Shown: piece by piece, positions 1-9,900 of the stretch | Layout: each line of letters opens with the position of its first letter | Numbering within the stretch: the stretch's first letter is position 1 | Assembly (NCBI GenBank): GCA_943789165.1 | Contig: CALSTB010000005.1 | Coordinates: 279,001-343,000 of the forward strand | Origin: an uncultured Bacteroidia bacterium | GTDB lineage: Bacteria > Bacteroidota > Bacteroidia > NS11-12g > UBA9320 | Direction of reading: 5' to 3' | DNA length: 64,000 bases | Made by a program: the position numbers and the translations under genes | Notes under the pieces: model-generated | What the model saw: only the letters and a program-made list of their open reading frames with translations | Database searches by the model: none | What the model was told of the DNA's origin: nothing

Positions 1-200
<200 letters not shown>

Positions 201-220
201 CAATCATTTATATAATAATC

Positions 221-1114
221 TTATTCGTCTTCAACCAATATTTCTAATGAAATAGTGTCGTCAACGCCAATTGAACTTACTTTAACCAAAGCAAATTTAC
301 CTGTAGCACTCACTGGATTAACAAAAATTACGTCACCAGACTTAATTTCTTGCCATTGAGTTGTAGCAGCACTACTAGTGAATTCAGCTAACAATTCTTT
401 TGAATCAGTCATTGCGCTGAATTTCCCTACTGTAAGGTTAGTCATGCGAATTTTTGTTGCATTTCTAGCCGACCAATCAGAAGTTTTTAAGAATGCATTC
501 ACGTCGTCTGAACTAGGTGCTCCGAAGGATGAAGAACCATTGTCATCAACAACATAAATTAAATCCATCATCGCTGCTGAAGCACGAGCTGCAGATAATA
601 AGTTAACCGACATATCAGTCATGTTTAAAGTTGATCCTACGTTAGAAGACTTTTGGTTTCCTAAAGTGATATCAATTTTACGAACCGCTTTTGGTAAAGC
701 TGTTCTGTTGAAGGTAATCGACTTAGTAGTTGAGTTACCATCTTTGTCAGCAATTGTAAAGAACCAAGTTTCATTACCTGGCTTGTTTTCTACTGTGTTC
801 ATGAAATCAATAGTGAAAGTTTCTTTATTGATTGTAGTGTCACACAGAGTACAGTTTAAAGGAGAAACCTGAGTACCACCGTCATAACTAACAGTTACTA
901 CTAAAGTTTCAATTTTTGAATCATGCGAAGCTGTTAAACCAACTTTAAAATCTGATCCAGAAACGATGTCACCATCAGTAGATGTATATCCATCTCCTGC
1001 TAAGAAATTTAATTTAGGTTTTGTTGGTTCAGGATCTTCTGTTGTACAAGCTGTAAAAGTCAACGCGCTAACAGTAAGTAAGGCGATGAACATTTTGAAT
1101 TTAATGTTTTTCAT
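221..1114 (-). CDS. Hypothetical lipoprotein (297 aa)
   Basis: I do not recognise a named family. The N-terminus is a clear lipoprotein signal: a hydrophobic stretch at residues 9-21 ending in the lipobox LTFTAC, with Cys23 as the lipidated residue, followed by an acidic linker (TTEDPEPTKP). The rest is Ser/Thr/Asp-rich, alternates in a beta-sheet-like pattern and has a lone Cys pair (CTLC) around residue 88. This suggests an immunoglobulin-like or beta-sandwich protein anchored to the outer membrane or exposed at the surface, but no catalytic motif is visible. The gene is monocistronic, with a consensus -7 box upstream and a strong hairpin terminator downstream. Confidence 0.6.
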   Translation of the reverse strand: MKNIKFKMFIALLTVSALTFTACTTEDPEPTKPKLNFLAGDGYTSTDGDIVSGSDFKVGLTASHDSKIETLVVTVSYDGGTQVSPLNCTLCDTTINKETFTIDFMNTVENKPGNETWFFTIADKDGNSTTKSITFNRTALPKAVRKIDITLGNQKSSNVGSTLNMTDMSVNLLSAARASAAMMDLIYVVDDNGSSSFGAPSSDDVNAFLKTSDWSARNATKIRMTNLTVGKFSAMTDSKELLAEFTSSAATTQWQEIKSGDVIFVNPVSATGKFALVKVSSIGVDDTISLEILVEDE

Positions 1115-1138
1115 TATTTAATGTCTATAAGTTTTGCG

Positions 1139-1146
1139 CAAAGATA
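1139..1146 (-). promoter_or_regulatory. Candidate Bacteroidota -7 box for the lipoprotein gene
   Basis: On the minus strand this reads TATCTTTG, an exact match to the Bacteroidota TAnnTTTG element, 24 bases before the ATG at 1114. No good -33 TTTG is seen at the usual distance, so the call rests on the -7 box and its position. Confidence 0.45.
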
Positions 1147-1205
1147 CATTTCGCTCCAGAAAAATTTATGTAATTGCTCAAACTTACCATTTTATTACAA
1201 GTGTC

Positions 1206-3047
1206 ATGGTTTTAAGCTGGATTGATTGGGTCATTATCGGCGCGTTTTTCGCGCTTTCCATCGGGATTAGTTTTAGGTATAAGAAATTGGGAGAATCGGG
1301 TCTAACCGGATTTTTCTTGGGTGGAAGAAATTTGCCGTGGTATTTGGCAGGTTTAAGCATGGTTGCCACCACTTTCGCAGCAGATACGCCTCTGGCCGTC
1401 ACGGAGTTAGTGGCCCAAGGAGGCATTGCTAAAAACTGGCTTTGGTGGAATGCCTTGTCAGGAGGTTTGTTAACAACGATCTTTTTTACCAGACTCTGGA
1501 GGCGTTCGGGCGTTTTGACAGAAGTAGAGTTTATTGACATTCGATACAGCGGAAAAGCCTCTAAATTTTTACGAAGTTTTAAGTCTGTATACCTCGGTTT
1601 ATTTATTAACGGAATGATCATCGCTTGGGTGAATCTCGCATTTATGGCTTTGGTTCAAGTATTTTTCGGAATTGAAGGATTCAAATTATACGCAATAACA
1701 GCCGGCGCAATGATCTTCGTTTTTGCTTATTCTTCGATTTCCGGACTGAAAGGAATTGCTGTTACTGACGCCGTGCAATTCATCATTGCCATTGTTGGTT
1801 GCATCATTCTGGCAGTTCTGGTTTTACAAAGTGATAAAGTGGGAGGCATTGCAGGTTTAAAAGCCAAACTACCGCCTTCAGCATTTGCCCTTTTTCCAAG
1901 TATAGGAGCAGAAGATGTTGCCTCTACCGGTGGTGTTTTACAAGTCGGTAAACAACTCACATTAACGTTAACCACCTTCCTAACTTACATTGGCGTATTG
2001 TGGTGGAGTAGTTGGTACCCTGGAGCAGAACCTGGGGGAGGTGGATACATCGCTCAGCGTATGATGGCAGCAAAAGATGAGAAAAATGCCGTCTTCGCGA
2101 CTTTGTTTTTTCAAATAGCCCATTTCTGTTTACGACCTTGGCCTTGGATTATCGTTGCTCTCGCAGCCCTCGTATTGTATCCAGATTTATCTCCAGCGGA
2201 TCAAAAGCTAGGCTATGTTATGGCGATGAAAGACTTTCTACCAACAGGCTTAAAAGGCATGTTGTTGGTAGCATTTCTTGGTGCCTACATGAGTACCATC
2301 TCAACGCAACTCAATTGGGGCGCAAGTTATTTGGTGAATGATTTGTACGTGCCACTTCGTAAAAAAACCAATAAAAACGAGGAAGTGGATATCGAGTCTT
2401 CAAAGCTTGTACAGGCTGGCAGAATAGGTACTTTCATCATAATGCTTTTTGGCATGTTTGTCACCACACAAATTACCACGATTACGAGTGTTTGGGAGTT
2501 CATTTTCCAATGCGGGAGTGGTCTCGGTCTGGTTTTGATATTACGATGGTATTGGCATAGAATTAATGTATGGAGTGAAATTACTGCCACAATTACACCT
2601 TTTTTGGCGTACGGGTACATTCAGTTTAGAAGATGGCTTTTTGAAACGGAGATGACTGTGATGACCAAACCGCTTGAAGAGTTAACCAAAGATATTTGGT
2701 ATTATGACTTTGCAAACGGCGTGTTGTTCTCTGTTGGTGTTACTACTGTTGCTTGGCTAATCGTGACCTATCTCACCAAACCAACTGACAGAAATGTATT
2801 GGAAAAATTTTACGCCAAAGTCAAGCCAAGCGGCGTGTGGGGGAGTTATGGAACACCAGACAACTCAAACATGTATTGGCTTTTTGGGGCATGGGTAAGT
2901 GGTATTGCCATGGTGTATAGCGTACTGTTTTGTAGCGGTAAATTAATTTTCCAAGAATGGCAAGAAGCCTCGTGGTACGCTTTAATAGCCGTTGTCAGTT
3001 TTGAACTATTTAGGAGACTTGCTAAAAAAGGAAAACTCTTTCAGTAG
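1206..3047 (+). CDS. Sodium:solute symporter (SSS family)
   Basis: A polytopic inner-membrane Na+-coupled transporter of the SSS family (solute:sodium symporter, LeuT fold). The 613-residue product opens directly into a transmembrane helix (SWIDWVIIGAFFALS) and shows about 13 hydrophobic segments. Typical family features are the early GFFLGGRNLPWYLAG motif after TM1 and the segment AFLGAYMSTISTQLNWG, where Ser/Thr residues of the Na+ site usually lie. The open frame extends back to TTG at 1134, but the ATG at 1206 puts TM1 at the normal distance from the N-terminus. The solute cannot be read from sequence; related Bacteroidota proteins are annotated for sugars or other organic solutes. The following gene is lon, 64 bases downstream. 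Confidence 0.85.
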   Translation: MVLSWIDWVIIGAFFALSIGISFRYKKLGESGLTGFFLGGRNLPWYLAGLSMVATTFAADTPLAVTELVAQGGIAKNWLWWNALSGGLLTTIFFTRLWRRSGVLTEVEFIDIRYSGKASKFLRSFKSVYLGLFINGMIIAWVNLAFMALVQVFFGIEGFKLYAITAGAMIFVFAYSSISGLKGIAVTDAVQFIIAIVGCIILAVLVLQSDKVGGIAGLKAKLPPSAFALFPSIGAEDVASTGGVLQVGKQLTLTLTTFLTYIGVLWWSSWYPGAEPGGGGYIAQRMMAAKDEKNAVFATLFFQIAHFCLRPWPWIIVALAALVLYPDLSPADQKLGYVMAMKDFLPTGLKGMLLVAFLGAYMSTISTQLNWGASYLVNDLYVPLRKKTNKNEEVDIESSKLVQAGRIGTFIIMLFGMFVTTQITTITSVWEFIFQCGSGLGLVLILRWYWHRINVWSEITATITPFLAYGYIQFRRWLFETEMTVMTKPLEELTKDIWYYDFANGVLFSVGVTTVAWLIVTYLTKPTDRNVLEKFYAKVKPSGVWGSYGTPDNSNMYWLFGAWVSGIAMVYSVLFCSGKLIFQEWQEASWYALIAVVSFELFRRLAKKGKLFQ

Positions 3048-3111
3048 CTTGGCACGACAATTGTCAACTGTTACCACTCAATAGCAAATAACATAATCTG
3101 ACACATTGACA

Positions 3112-5577
3112 ATGTTTGATAAATCAAAAGGCTTTTTTCACTTAGAAACGGAAGACGATATTGACAACCCCGGGTTTGTGACATTAATGTCGCAGGACGA
3201 GGAAAATGAAATGAACAAACAAGAGTTCCCCAATGAACTCCCAATTCTTCCTCTAAGAAATACGGTTCTTTTTCCAGGTGTAGTGTTTCCAATTACCTTA
3301 GGAAGAGACAAATCAATTAAGCTAATCAAGGATGCGTATAAGTCGACAAAAACAATCGGCGTAGTTTCGCAAAAGGACTCGAAAATTGAAGATCCATCAA
3401 TCGACGATTTACACCATATAGGTACTGTCGCACAAATCGTTAAGATGATTCGTATGCCAGACGGCAATACAACTGCCATCATTCAAGGAAAGCGTAAGTT
3501 TCAAATAAAAGAAATTACCACTACTGAGCCTTATTTTAAGGCAAAAGTGGAAGCGGAACTAGAGAGTAAGTATAAATCCGACAAGAACTTTAAAGCATTG
3601 TTAAGTTCTGTAAAGGAGCTTGCGACCCAAATTGTTGAGTTGTCGCCAAACATACCAACTGAAGCAAACTTTGCTCTTAAAAACATTGACAGCCCAAACT
3701 TTCTGATCAACTTCATTGCATCTAACTTAAATGTCGACATCGACGAAAAGCAGGTGATTTTAGAGTACAACAACTTGCCACAAAAAGCTGAGCAAGTGTT
3801 GCAGCACCTAACCAAGGAGCTACAGATGTTGGAATTAAAAACGCATATCCAATCGAAGGTTAAAGTTGACTTGGATAAGCAACAACGGGAGTACTTCTTA
3901 CACCAGCAAATCAGAGCCATTCAAGAAGAATTGGGCCAAGAGTCTCCAGATAAAGAAATTGAAAACCTACGTTTAAAAGGTCAAAACAAAAAGTGGCCTG
4001 AGGACGTGAAGAAGGTCTATTTTAAGGAGTTAGATAAACTGCAACGAACCAACCCAGCGGCACCTGATTATTCGGTGAGCCTAAATTACGTGGAATTACT
4101 ATTGGAATTGCCTTGGGGAGAATACTCCAAAGACAACTTCAATCTAGAACGCGCAAAAAAGACGTTAGACTCCGATCATTTTGGTTTGGAGAAAGTGAAA
4201 GACCGTATTCTTGAATACCTAGCAGTTTTAAAACTGAAGGGTGATATGAAGGGCCCTATTTTGTGTCTTTATGGCCCTCCAGGAGTTGGTAAAACTTCTC
4301 TTGGGAAGTCTATTGCAAAAGCAGTTGGCCGAAAGTATGTACGTATGTCGCTTGGTGGTTTACACGATGAAGCTGAATTGAGGGGACATAGAAAGACGTA
4401 CATAGGCGCCATGCCAGGACGTATTATCCAGTCACTTAAAAAAGCGCAAACGTCGAACCCCATTTTTGTCTTAGACGAAATTGATAAAATCGGCAATGAT
4501 TTCAGAGGAGACCCTTCATCGGCTCTTTTGGAAATCTTAGATCCAGAACAAAACAATTCATTCCACGACAACTATGTTGATTTGGATTATGACTTGTCTA
4601 AAATCATGTTTGTGGCGACAGCTAACAGACTAGATACCATTCAACCGGCCTTACTGGACAGAATGGAAATAATTGAAATCAACGGCTATACGCAAGAAGA
4701 GAAAATTGAAATAGCTAAGAAGTACCTGGTGCCTAAGCAACGCCGTGAACACGGTCTTAAGTCTAGCCAATTTAAAATATCTGATGCGGTTCTTGGACAA
4801 GTTGTAGACGAATACACACGAGAAAGCGGAGTAAGAGGCTTGGAGAAAAAGATTGCGTCTTTGGCAAGATTTAGAGCGAAGCAGGTAGTTGGGAATGAAG
4901 AAGTGGAAGCTAAGGTCACCGCTAAGGATGTCTTAACAATATTAGGTAACCAACGTATCGAAAAAGAGCAATACCACAACAACGAAACTGCTGGAGTGGT
5001 TACAGGTTTGGCTTGGACATCGGTAGGAGGGGAGATTCTATTTGTAGAAAGCTCGTTAACCAAAGGCAAAGGGAAATTAACCTTAACAGGTCAATTGGGT
5101 GATGTGATGAAAGAGTCTGCGATCACTGCGCTAACATATCTCAAGGCAAACGCTGATTACTTAAACATTGACTATCGCATTTTTGATCAGTATGATTTTC
5201 ATATCCATTTTCCTGCAGGTGCTGTACCAAAGGATGGACCATCCGCTGGGATAACTATCCTTACCTCGTTGGCAAGTATTCTGACCCAAAGAAAGGTTAA
5301 AACCCACGTGGCCATGACTGGTGAAATTACCTTAAGGGGGAAAGTATTGCCAGTAGGTGGAATTAAAGAAAAGATATTGGCAGCAAAACGAGCAGGTATT
5401 AAAGAAATCGTTTTGTCAGACATTAACCGTAAAGACATTAGCGATATCCCGCCTCATTATGTAAAGGACTTGAAATTCCATTATGTAAAAAACATGCTCA
5501 ATGTATTAGATGTGGCATTGACAATGGATAAGGTAAAGGATGCAAAGACTTGGACGGTTGAATCAAAAGAGTCTTAA
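3112..5577 (+). CDS. lon: ATP-dependent endopeptidase Lon
   Basis: Cytoplasmic AAA+ protease that degrades misfolded and regulatory proteins. The 821-residue protein has the standard order: LON substrate-binding domain (about residues 40-240, beginning ELPILPLRNTVLFPG), coiled linker, AAA+ module with Walker A GPPGVGKTS near residue 386 and Walker B FVLDEIDK near 450, and a C-terminal serine-lysine protease domain with nucleophile Ser711 in KDGPSAG and the dyad Lys in GGIKEK about 43 residues later. Full length and apparently intact. The ATG at 3112 is preferred over the TTG two codons earlier. A bidirectional hairpin terminator separates it from the convergent porV. Confidence 0.97.
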   Translation: MFDKSKGFFHLETEDDIDNPGFVTLMSQDEENEMNKQEFPNELPILPLRNTVLFPGVVFPITLGRDKSIKLIKDAYKSTKTIGVVSQKDSKIEDPSIDDLHHIGTVAQIVKMIRMPDGNTTAIIQGKRKFQIKEITTTEPYFKAKVEAELESKYKSDKNFKALLSSVKELATQIVELSPNIPTEANFALKNIDSPNFLINFIASNLNVDIDEKQVILEYNNLPQKAEQVLQHLTKELQMLELKTHIQSKVKVDLDKQQREYFLHQQIRAIQEELGQESPDKEIENLRLKGQNKKWPEDVKKVYFKELDKLQRTNPAAPDYSVSLNYVELLLELPWGEYSKDNFNLERAKKTLDSDHFGLEKVKDRILEYLAVLKLKGDMKGPILCLYGPPGVGKTSLGKSIAKAVGRKYVRMSLGGLHDEAELRGHRKTYIGAMPGRIIQSLKKAQTSNPIFVLDEIDKIGNDFRGDPSSALLEILDPEQNNSFHDNYVDLDYDLSKIMFVATANRLDTIQPALLDRMEIIEINGYTQEEKIEIAKKYLVPKQRREHGLKSSQFKISDAVLGQVVDEYTRESGVRGLEKKIASLARFRAKQVVGNEEVEAKVTAKDVLTILGNQRIEKEQYHNNETAGVVTGLAWTSVGGEILFVESSLTKGKGKLTLTGQLGDVMKESAITALTYLKANADYLNIDYRIFDQYDFHIHFPAGAVPKDGPSAGITILTSLASILTQRKVKTHVAMTGEITLRGKVLPVGGIKEKILAAKRAGIKEIVLSDINRKDISDIPPHYVKDLKFHYVKNMLNVLDVALTMDKVKDAKTWTVESKES

Positions 5578-5598
5578 ATAACAAAGATTTCATCAAAC

Positions 5599-5632
5599 AA
5601 AAAGGGTCCGCCAACTGGCAGACCCTTTTTTT
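5599..5632. terminator. Bidirectional terminator between lon and porV
   Basis: The hairpin GGGTCCGCCA / TGGCAGACCC (5604-5613 with 5616-5625, one G-U pair) is flanked by five A on the left and seven T on the right. It can therefore stop transcription from both the convergent lon and porV genes. Confidence 0.8.
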
Positions 5633-5652
5633 AATGTCTTTTTGCGTACGAT

Positions 5653-6900
5653 TTATCTGTTCGCTGGTGCTGCATTTTGTTTCGTAAATGCATCCATGTC
5701 GAATAACAAGGTAAATCTTACTGTGTTTTGTAATGGGTGTTGCGTTTTTAATGGCATCAAATAAGAAATGTCCAATCCAAATACGTTGTAATGAATACCA
5801 GCACCAAGTGTTAGGTACTTACGTCCACCTTTTGTTTCAGCCTCATTGAAATATCCGGCTCTAATGGCAAAACTTTCATCGTACCAATATTCCATACCAA
5901 TGTTTGTGATAAACTCCTTTAATTCTTCTTTAAGTCCACCTGGAGCATCTCCAAACGAAGAGAACATGCCCGAAATAGGAGGAGCATCAGAGGTTTCCCA
6001 TCCAACAATTTGTCTAGAACCATCTGAGAAAACAGAATCTTGACCATTGCCACCTTGCAGATATACAGGTTGTGGTGTTGGCACCATTAACTTGTTAAAG
6101 TCCAATCCGAATCCAATTTTGTTGTGTTCGTCGATTTCAGTTTCCCAATATGTACCAATTCTTAAGTTGGTTGGGATAAAGTCTCTATTCGCATCGTTCG
6201 TATAGGTAATCTTAGATCCCATGTTGGTAATACTCATACCGATGGCATAGTTCCAATCTCTATCAGAAATTTTCATTTCATCCTTGTAGTATGCGCCTAT
6301 ATCACCTGCAACTGCTTGTCCAGGTTGGATGTTAGCACTCGTCGCACGTTGAGAAACCAAGCGACTATTGATATATCGGGTTGCAATCCCTAATGAGAAT
6401 TGCTTTGATAGTTGTAATGAATAAGATAAATCCAAAGAGAATTCTTTTGGTTCATCGCTTCCTTGAGGGTTACCGAACTCATCGGTAAATTGAATGTTTC
6501 CTAGACTAAAGTAACGTAAAGATCCAGCAACCGTACCTCGTTTTTTATCTCCCACTTTGGCATACCCTGAAAGGTAGTAGAACCAGATATCAGGAACCAA
6601 ACGCTTCAACCATGGAGCCGCTCCTAAAGAAATTCCGGCATCTTTTTCAATGAATGCCATTTTTCCTGGGTTCCAATGCAATCCATTGACGTCTGGAGTA
6701 GTTGCAACTCCAATATCACCCATTCCTGCTGCACGTGCATCAGGTGTAATGGTTAAAAAAGGAACCGCTGTGGTAATTGTATTCAGTTGTCCTAATAAAT
6801 TTTGATCTGTTTGCAAACCACCTTGTGCAAAGGCCGTCTGAGTTGAAAATAGCAACACTGCAGCTGCTACGTACGATTTAACTATACTTGTTACTTTCAC
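5653..6900 (-). CDS. porV: Type IX secretion system outer membrane protein PorV
   Basis: PorV (LptO/PG27) is a FadL-like outer-membrane beta-barrel that carries T9SS substrates from the SprA translocon to the PorU sortase. The 415-residue protein has a Sec signal peptide (cleavage near TAFAQ, residue 26), the family's early motif TPDARAAGMGDIGVAT, the repeated NPGKMAF-type segment after it and an aromatic-ended barrel. Length is normal. It lies 57 bases downstream of porU on the same strand, the arrangement seen in Flavobacterium johnsoniae and other Bacteroidota. It could be transcribed with porU or from its own -7 box at 6930-6937. Confidence 0.93.
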   Translation of the reverse strand: MKVTSIVKSYVAAAVLLFSTQTAFAQGGLQTDQNLLGQLNTITTAVPFLTITPDARAAGMGDIGVATTPDVNGLHWNPGKMAFIEKDAGISLGAAPWLKRLVPDIWFYYLSGYAKVGDKKRGTVAGSLRYFSLGNIQFTDEFGNPQGSDEPKEFSLDLSYSLQLSKQFSLGIATRYINSRLVSQRATSANIQPGQAVAGDIGAYYKDEMKISDRDWNYAIGMSITNMGSKITYTNDANRDFIPTNLRIGTYWETEIDEHNKIGFGLDFNKLMVPTPQPVYLQGGNGQDSVFSDGSRQIVGWETSDAPPISGMFSSFGDAPGGLKEELKEFITNIGMEYWYDESFAIRAGYFNEAETKGGRKYLTLGAGIHYNVFGLDISYLMPLKTQHPLQNTVRFTLLFDMDAFTKQNAAPANR

Positions 6901-6929
6901 TGTGTTCGTTTTTAAATGAACGGTAAAGG

Positions 6930-6937
6930 CAAATTTA
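6930..6937 (-). promoter_or_regulatory. Candidate -7 box for porV
   Basis: The minus strand reads TAAATTTG, an exact TAnnTTTG match, 29 bases before the porV ATG. It sits in the short porU-porV gap and could provide porV transcription independent of porU. No convincing -33 element is visible. Confidence 0.4.
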
Positions 6938-6957
6938 TATTTTTATTTCGAGACCAT

Positions 6958-9900
6958 CTATTTTAAGATGACCAATTTCTGAGTCACATCCGCCTTGTTT
7001 CCGTCCTCAGTTTTGACAGATAATTTGTATAAATATACACCTCTCGCCAGTTGATCACCAAACTCATCTTTCCCATTCCATTGAATGTCTTCAAAGTGGC
7101 TATTGGCGCTCACCAGACTTTGGTTGAATGTTTTAACAATGCGTCCTGTTGGGGTGATTATCTGAATCAATACATCCATTTGCTGACCAACCTTATTGTG
7201 GTCAAAATGAAATACTGTTGAGGTCGTAAATGGATTTGGAAAGTTGATAACATTATTCAATGCTAATTCCGTTTCTTCAGCTACTATGAATTCCGTTTCA
7301 TCTTCAGAAACATTGTTGTATACATCCCACACGCGAATTTTTAACGTGTGTCGTCCAGGTTCAATGGCCTCCATGCGATATCTAATTTCTCCTTCTTGAT
7401 AGGAGTCGAGCTTAGATTCATAAAAGTCGTTTAACACAATAATCTTTTCTTGTTCGGTTCCAGCATCAATGATGGCTGTTATGTCTCGTCCAATGCCATT
7501 GCCCACAGTGTTGATACCGTTTTCATCAAATACAGAGCATAATAATAAAGGAGTTGGGTGGGTAGTACCACCAAACACCCACGATTTGTCGTTAAGGTCT
7601 AATTCAATGTCTGGACCAACCTTATCGTCCGCGATATCTGTGATCGAACCACCTACCGTAAAAGCCGTATCATACCCATGCGCATCAATAACGCCGTTAT
7701 CGGCGAAATAGGATATTTTACCCTTGCCGAACGTATAGGAAATGTCTTTTGGTACAACAAACTGAAAAGAGAATTCACCATTCGTAACGGTCACTTTACC
7801 GCGATACAACACACTGTTTTGTAATTGGAATGTGCGTGGATAGCTAGATTCATCATTGGATAAAGACTGGTAATTAAGGAACTTATCGAAAATGGTTGGA
7901 TACACAAATCCGTTAAACCCAGTAGCTAATGCGCCATTCGGGTCACGTACTTCTCCTTTAATTTTTATTCGAGAAAACGCTTTGAACGTGTCGATGGAAT
8001 GAACACTAACCAAGGAATCATTTATTTCTGTGGTAAACACTTGATATTTTGGAAACGCCAGTGTCATTGCTGGATCGCCCAATAGTGAGAAATTCCGTTG
8101 GTTCACTGCACGCTGCGTTTCATTTTTGGTATCTCTAAAAAAAACACCCAATGATTTAGGTCCACCTGACAAATTCACAATGTTTTGATCCCAGATTTGA
8201 ATACTTAATCGCGTGTTAAGACTAATTTGAACCAATCGCATCGTGGTCACCAATCCTATTGCGCCACCTTTACTGTTAAACAGCATTAATTCACCTGGAG
8301 ACTCTTGTGCTGGATCATCGAATCGACTTAGCTCGCAAGTGGCTGTTACCATTAATGCAAGCTTGTTATAATTGTCCCATGACCTTATTTCATCACGTGT
8401 AACAACGCGTTCGTGAGCCATACCGCTTGTGCCACCGTGTCCTAAATAATTAAAGACCAAGGTGCCTTTTTCTAAGGCTTTGGTCACAGCGATATTGACA
8501 TCTGGATATTTCTCACCACTGCCAAAACTTTTCTGTTCGTAGGCGTCAAGGTAGATCTTATTAATATTAAAAACAGGCTCTTGACTTCGAACGAAATTTG
8601 ACATGGTTTCTGAATCGTCGAGGTGAATAGCGCCGTCCTCATCATCGCCTAAGAAAGTCAATCGGTTTTGCCAATCTCCGAAAGAAGACGGGTCGTGATA
8701 CCGCACAATTTTATCAACCATTATTTTGGCTAAAGCGTTGTTACTGCATGGAATACGCCCAATTCCGATGTCAAGATCTTCCGTAGCCAAGTTGATATCG
8801 TAATACCCTTCAGAGTCGTCTAATATGGCATAAAAATCATCAGACGAATATGAGTTCACAGGATCTGTGGTATTTCTACTTTGAAAAGTCGGGATGAAAT
8901 TGGTATTGTCTTCAATCCTATTTTGGAAATCATAACTACCATCACCCATCAATAAAACATTTTCTAAGGGTTTGCCTGAGGACAAACCACGGGTGTAATG
9001 CATTCGGATGTATTCTCTGATGCCAACGGGATCTTGTTTTCCGCCTGAGAACTCATTGTAAATGTCGAATACGTTAGTAACTATGACTTTTTGATTGTAA
9101 ATATTTCTATGTAAGTCTGCCAATCGCTCAGATTCCTCAAGGAAATCTGGATGTGTAATGATGATATAATCTATATCTGCTGCTTGGTGCAAATTCTGAT
9201 TGGTTACATTACTTACATAAGTGGCGGTTAATTCACTTCCGTTTTTAAACAAAGCAAAATGAACTGCTGCACTATCTGTTGTCAGTATGGCATTACGCTT
9301 ATTATTGTCAAGGAAGGTTTGCTGATTAGTCGTGTTAAAAAAGTCTGTAACATTCCAAATGGTATAATCACTTCCATCAAACGCATATTGAACACTTTGA
9401 TAGTTCGCAGCTTCTTTGCTTCTCACGATGCTTTGATTAGCGTTTAACTGAAGTCCTACGGGAATAGCCAAAGTGTAATAATCAATCCAACCATTGCCTT
9501 CACCAGACGGTAAATTGTATGAATAGCTCAGTGACACACTGTTATTTAGAAGAGTGATGTTGCCAGTCTTATAGGCAATTCTTCCAAACGTGTCGTCATA
9601 GGCACCGTTCACTTGACCAAAGTACATGTTGTCCCATGATTGACCGTTCACCTTTAAATCGCATGTAGCGCTAGCGCCAATCGCCCTTCCAACGAAACGT
9701 TGTGTTAGTCGACCTGGAAGATTGGTCTTTACATTGGTGAAACTATGGTTGAAGGTTTTTGTTTTTTGAACGCGAAATTCATCACCATACCAATGTCTAC
9801 CGCTTTGAATAAAGTTTACTTCGTCTTTTTCGTGATGAACCAACTCATAGTAATAATCTAAAGTAACATCTCCAGACGTCACTTCCTTAGCAGGACTGAT

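Noticed and set aside
1134..1205. Upstream extension of the sodium symporter to a TTG at 1134
   Set aside because: It adds 24 charged residues before TM1 and overlaps the -7 box of the divergent lipoprotein gene; ATG 1206 fits the family.
3056..3114. GACAATTGTC palindrome and CATTG-a-CAATG repeat before lon as a heat-shock (CIRCE-like) operator
   Set aside because: Neither resembles CIRCE or another known heat-shock operator, and both are short enough to arise by chance.
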